Shown here: in pieces, positions 60,119 to 64,000 of the stretch | Layout of the letters: each line of letters starts with the position of its first letter | Position numbering within the stretch: the first letter of the stretch is position 1 | Source of the DNA: Acanthamoeba lenticulata | Lineage: Eukaryota > Discosea > Longamoebia > Acanthamoebidae | Direction: 5' to 3' | Length of the DNA stretch: 64,000 nt | NCBI GenBank assembly: GCA_002179805.1 | Contig: NAVB01000061.1 | Coordinates: 1-64,000, forward strand | The notes under the pieces: generated by a model | Databases searched by the model: none | What the model saw: only the letters and a program-made list of their open reading frames with translations | Told to the model about the DNA's origin: nothing | Program-made: the position numbers and the translations under genes

Positions 60119-63100
60119 CTAGTCGTTGGCGACGCGGGAACGGGTGCGTGGCCCCCGCGATGACGACGAGACCGCAGGAGCAGCCGCCGGGGCGGGCGTC
60201 TGCTGGAGGCCGCGCTTCGTGCGCTTGGCCAGGCGCCGCTTGGTCGTCGTTGTCGTAGACGCCGCCGGCGTGGTGGCTGTAGTCATCTCCTCCTCGGCTT
60301 CCGCAACCGCTGGCGTGCCGACTGCACCACACAACGCCAAGAGTTGGGCTCAGCATCAAAGTCTCAGAGAACTGTAGGGGGGAAGAAAACGCACCGCCGT
60401 TGCTGCTGCCGCTGCTGGTGTTGCGGAGGAGCGGCGACCCGAGCTGGTTGACCACCGACTCGCGGGGCGACGAACGCACGGGCGAGGCCACCAACGCGCC
60501 CCCGAATACGCGGGTTGGCCGACGTGGGCTGTCCACCATCATTACCAACGTCATCATCAATGCCATCATCATCACTGCCATCATCATCACTGTGGGTTCT
60601 CTAGGCGGCCGGTGGATTACCTGACGGCGGTCGTGGCCACAGGGGAGGCAGCCGGCACGAGGGGCGACTGCGATGATGCTGATGACGAAGAAGCAGAGGA
60701 AGACAAGGGCGACCGGAAGGGAGAGAGGAAGCCGCGCGTGGGCGACGCGAGGACCCCGTCAGCGGCGTTGGAGTCGCGGCTCCGCCAGCCGCGCTTGGGC
60801 GTGTGAAGCGAGGGCGGCGCCCCGAACGGAGATGCCGGGAACGAAATGCGCTCCTCCTCGTCCTCGCCCACCTTCTGGCCTCCCCGCACCATCTGGTCCT
60901 CCGCCTGTTGCTCCGTCGCGGGCTCTGTCGCCGCGTCGACGCCTGTCGATGTCGACGACGACGATGACGTCGACGGGAAGACCGACATGAGAGAGAACGA
61001 GAGCGAAGACGACGACGCCCTGCGGCCCATGCCCGCCGCGCCGCTGGTGGTGGAGGCCGAGGAAGAGGAGGACGAAGAGGGCCACGCGAGGGACGGCGGC
61101 GGCTGGAGGGCAACCGAGGGGAGGGCCAGCCGGTAGTTCTGGACGAGGCACTCGAGGAACTGCGCCCGCTCCGGCGGAAGCAGCGGCACCGCCGACGAGC
61201 TCAGCTCCCTGTACGCCCGCATCGCCTGTCGTCCCCCGAACGGCGTCAGCCAATCTCCCGCCGGAGATGAGGACGAGGACGAGGAGAGGGAAGAAGAAGA
61301 GAGGCGGCCGTACCTCGACGTAGCGACCGCGCTGGAGGAAAAAGTGGATGAGCTGCTCGAGGCCGGGGCCCTTGGCCTTGGCTGTGAGGAAGTGGACGAG
61401 CGCTTCCTCTTCGGCGGCGTCCAGATGGAACTTGAACAGCTCGTTCATCCGGCCCGCTTCATCGTCATCACCATCATCAACCACACACACACGCGCGTGT
61501 CAGGCATGAACGAGAAGAATGCCAAGAATGCAAAGCACGCGCGGATGGGCGTACTGGCGAGGAAGAAGTGGAAGATGTGGTCGAGGAGGGTGCGTCGCAC
61601 GGCCGACGCCTCGGGGCCGGCCAGGCCCGACGAGGAGGAAGAAGAAGAAGAGGCGCCAAAGTGGAGGCGCTGGTAGTTAAAGGCCTGCGGCAGGAGGTCG
61701 CTCTCGAGCAGGATCTGCAGGTGGAGGATCGCGTCGATCGGCGTCTCCGCTGGCGGCTGCCGCCACCGCAGGAAGTGGAGCGCCTGCGCGCGCGCTCCCA
61801 AGTCGTAGAGCAGTCGCAGCACCCGCCCCTTCCACTCCTGCGCGCACATGCCGCACACACGCGCGTGTCATGTCGTGCGGCGATTGAGGACACACACACG
61901 CGCGCACACTTGGGGGGGGGAAGGAACGGGAAGGAACGCACGTCGAGGAGAGCAGCGGCGTCGCCAGAGACTTCGGTGAGGTTCTTCCAGGCGGTCGGGA
62001 TGTCCTCGCGGCGGCCGCGGTCGAGCCCCCAGAGGCCCTCCACGAGGCGCACGTAGGGCAGCGCGACGTGGAACCGCCGCACGTAGTCCTCCAGCAGGCC
62101 GGCCTTGATCTTGCCCCACCCGACCAGGTCCCGCAAGCAGTAGTACACCTGCGTGTGTGCGCGTGCGCGTGTGTGAAGAAAATGTGAGCGCGTGTGCGTG
62201 TGTGCGGACAGGACATGTGCATGCGGGGGGAGGAGGGGAGGGAAGGCGCACGATGGCGTGCTTGAGGGACTCCGGCTGGGGCGAGGCAAAGAGCGCGCGC
62301 AGGAAGTCGGACAGGTGGTGCGGCGGATAATGCAGCATTTGCTGCTGCTGCTTGGCTTCTCCGCCTCCACCGGACGATCCGCGCCGGACGGTCGCGAGGA
62401 GAAGCTCGATGAAGAGGCACGTCGTGTCGCCGGCGGGCGCATCAGCCTCGTCTCCGCCCTCCTTCCCGTTCTCCTCGGCCTCGTCGCTCTCCATCTTGGT
62501 CTGCTCACAACACGCGCGCGATACAATCATCATCATCAGAGGGCGCACGACACACGCGGGGGGGGGGAGTGGAGAAGAAGAGGAAAGGGGCGCGAACGGG
62601 GAAGGCCTGGCCGGTGAGGCGCCGCTGGGTCTCGGCCCAGAGCTCCTTCCGGCGCGCGCGGCGCTCGTGGAACTGATCGGCGAGCGTCTGCGAATCGCCG
62701 ACAAAGAGCCAGTTCTCGATCTTCTCGCGGACCCACATCATCAGCTTCAGATGCTGGAGTTGGAGCCGCGCGTCCCGAGTGTCGTGTGTGTACGTGTGAG
62801 TCTCAAGATTTGATTCTGATTGGACGATCGGGATGGGAACATGACGTGGCGTGACGTGGGATTGGGGGGAGGGTATACCTGGAGGGTGTGGACGACGTGG
62901 CGGTACTTGTCGTCGAGGTTCTTTTGGCCCTTGTCCGTATTGTCGTGGCGCGAGAGGAGGGCCTCGAACACGTGCTGCAGGCTCCACATGCGCCCGGCCA
63001 GCCTCCGCAGCTGCTCGGCAAACATCGACGCCTCGCGTCTGTTGCCCACCGACAGCGTCGCTGTTGCATAACACATGTACACGCAGCGGAGTCAGCGGTG

Positions 63101-64000
63101 GCGCGGCGTGACGTGGCATGACGCGAGCACGGGCGTGCGTACAGAGGTAGAGGGGGCTGCTGTGGTCGCTGAGCGCGTCGCTAAAGGCCGAGTACTTGTC
63201 CCACGCCCACTCGAGGATGATTCGCGGGTTGGCGAACAGGTAGCTCCCGTCTTCCCGCGTCAGCGTCGCCACTGTTTCCGTCGAGCACACACGCACACAC
63301 GCGCGCACACAAAAACACACGCACAACGCACACGCACGGGATGTGTCAGACAATGAGCCGGGGAGGAGGGGGCGGGAGCGACAGAGGCGGCCGTACGGTG
63401 GCAGATGGAGGAGGTGAGCTGGAGGCGGAGGCACATGTCAAAGAGGGCCTTGTACTGGTATCGGTAGTCGCGCTCGGCGTCGCTGACTGACTCGCCGGGC
63501 AGCGTGTTGAGCAGCCCCGCGCTCTTGCACTCCTGGTACGTCGTCTGGAGGCCGAGCGACGGATCAGCCCACGGCAGCAGCTGCTGCCCGAACACGCTCA
63601 GCGCCTGCCCGCCCACCACCCACGTTAGTACCATTTCTTCAATTTTATTTTATTGGTGATCATATTATTATATATTTTTTTAAAAAAACGAACCTTTTCC
63701 TGATCGCCGAGCCAGGCGCAGTGGGTGTGGGTGTTGGCGTGGAGGCAGGCGACGTCGAACGAGATGGGCAGCGTGTGAGCCGAGGCCGCCCGGAAGCGCT
63801 CGCGCTCGTCGGGGAAGAGGCCCTTCGTCAAGCCCACAAAGTCCGAGACCGAGGCCGGGTCGATCCACATGCTCAGGCACGCCCGCTCGCGCTGGAACGG
63901 GTAGGCCAGGCGCACGAACCCGCCCGTCGCGGCCACGGCATCCATGTTGAAGAGGCCCATGTGCACCCGGTGCTGCGTGCCGGCACCCGACGCGGCCGCT
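60119..64000 (-). CDS. ELYS-like nucleoporin (partial, continues past window end)
   Basis: The open frame runs through the window edge (...AAASGAGTQHRVHMGLF at 63999-63950), so the N-terminal part is missing. Many exons encode helical sequence: 'LLPWADPSLGLQTTYQECKS', 'ANPRIILEWAWDKYSAFSDAL', 'REASMFAEQLRRLAGRMWSL', 'YYCLRDLVGWGKIKAGLLED', 'RVLRLLYDLGARAQALHFL' then 'RWRQPPAETPIDAILHLQIL' and 'ESDLLPQAFNYQRLHFG', and finally 'LEQLIHFFLQRGRYVEAMRA'. The RQPP...D...LHL..LL....EAF..QR order and the later FLQRG-YVEA segment match the ELYS-like helical domain (human AHCTF1, plant HOS1). The C-terminus is Ser/Ala/Pro-rich with basic clusters (KRRLAKRTKRG, RGPRTRSRVAND), possibly chromatin-binding like ELYS AT-hooks. 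ELYS seeds nuclear pore assembly on chromatin. Confidence 0.7.

Noticed and set aside
1..64000. CRISPR arrays, insertion sequences, bacterial operons, rRNA genes
   Set aside because: None seen. The repeats present are intronic palindromes, homopolymer runs and coding minisatellites in a eukaryotic, intron-rich context.

Overview
The window reads as nuclear DNA of a free-living protist, most consistent with an Acanthamoeba-like amoebozoan. Nearly every gene is split by many short introns (about 45-180 nt). Donors are typically GTACG and acceptors end in CAG. Exons are very GC-rich. Introns are either AT-rich or built from CA/CG/GT tracts, homopolymer C or G runs and palindromes. No operons, ribosome binding sites, CRISPR arrays, rRNA or convincing tRNA were seen. 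The genome is compact: 27 recognisable or well-supported coding loci lie on both strands, several as head-to-head pairs 100-580 bp apart. The organism assignment is inference from gene structure and content; exon joins were made by eye.

Layout. 1-5.7 kb: the start of a carboxylesterase-like gene (cut by the window edge), a BTB protein, ASCC2 and a small FKBP isomerase. 5.9-10.5 kb: a SmgGDS/RAP1GDS1-like armadillo protein and mitochondrial aspartate aminotransferase. 10.5-20.8 kb: proteasome assembly chaperone 1, then RBM19/Mrd1 and Golgi-tether subunit COG1. 20.8-24.5 kb: a PTGES2-like GST protein and an F-box/MORN protein. 24.5-25.6 kb: a gene-poor interval. 25.6-29.3 kb: a small membrane protein, a nine-finger TFIIIA and a Rho/Rac GTPase with an N-terminal extension. 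29.8-35.8 kb: NAD synthetase and a membrane-anchored S28 peptidase homologue whose active site looks destroyed. 36-41 kb: eIF4B, a cysteine-containing secreted protein and CSN7. 41-48.3 kb: eIF2B-epsilon, RPA32, a small membrane protein and FIP1. 48.5-54.5 kb: a TMEM143/DUF3754-like membrane protein and OvoA, the ovothiol synthase. 54.5-56 kb: gene-poor. 56-64 kb: CHMP6/Vps20, TAPT1 and an ELYS-like nucleoporin running off the end.

The genes are mainly single-copy housekeeping functions: RNA processing, ribosome biogenesis, translation initiation, proteasome and signalosome, vesicle traffic, nuclear pore, NAD and thiol metabolism. They do not form one pathway.

The most interesting signal lies in the introns. 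Many have a C-run just after the donor and a G-run just before the acceptor, so the two ends could pair. Other introns in unrelated genes share a TGCTGACGTCAGCA palindrome. A few appear to use GC-AG splice sites with a GCACGC donor, and one gene seems to have its start codon split by an intron. At the protein level the standouts are the degenerate S28 protein, the PTGES2-like protein lacking its CxxC motif, and the N-terminally extended Rho GTPase.
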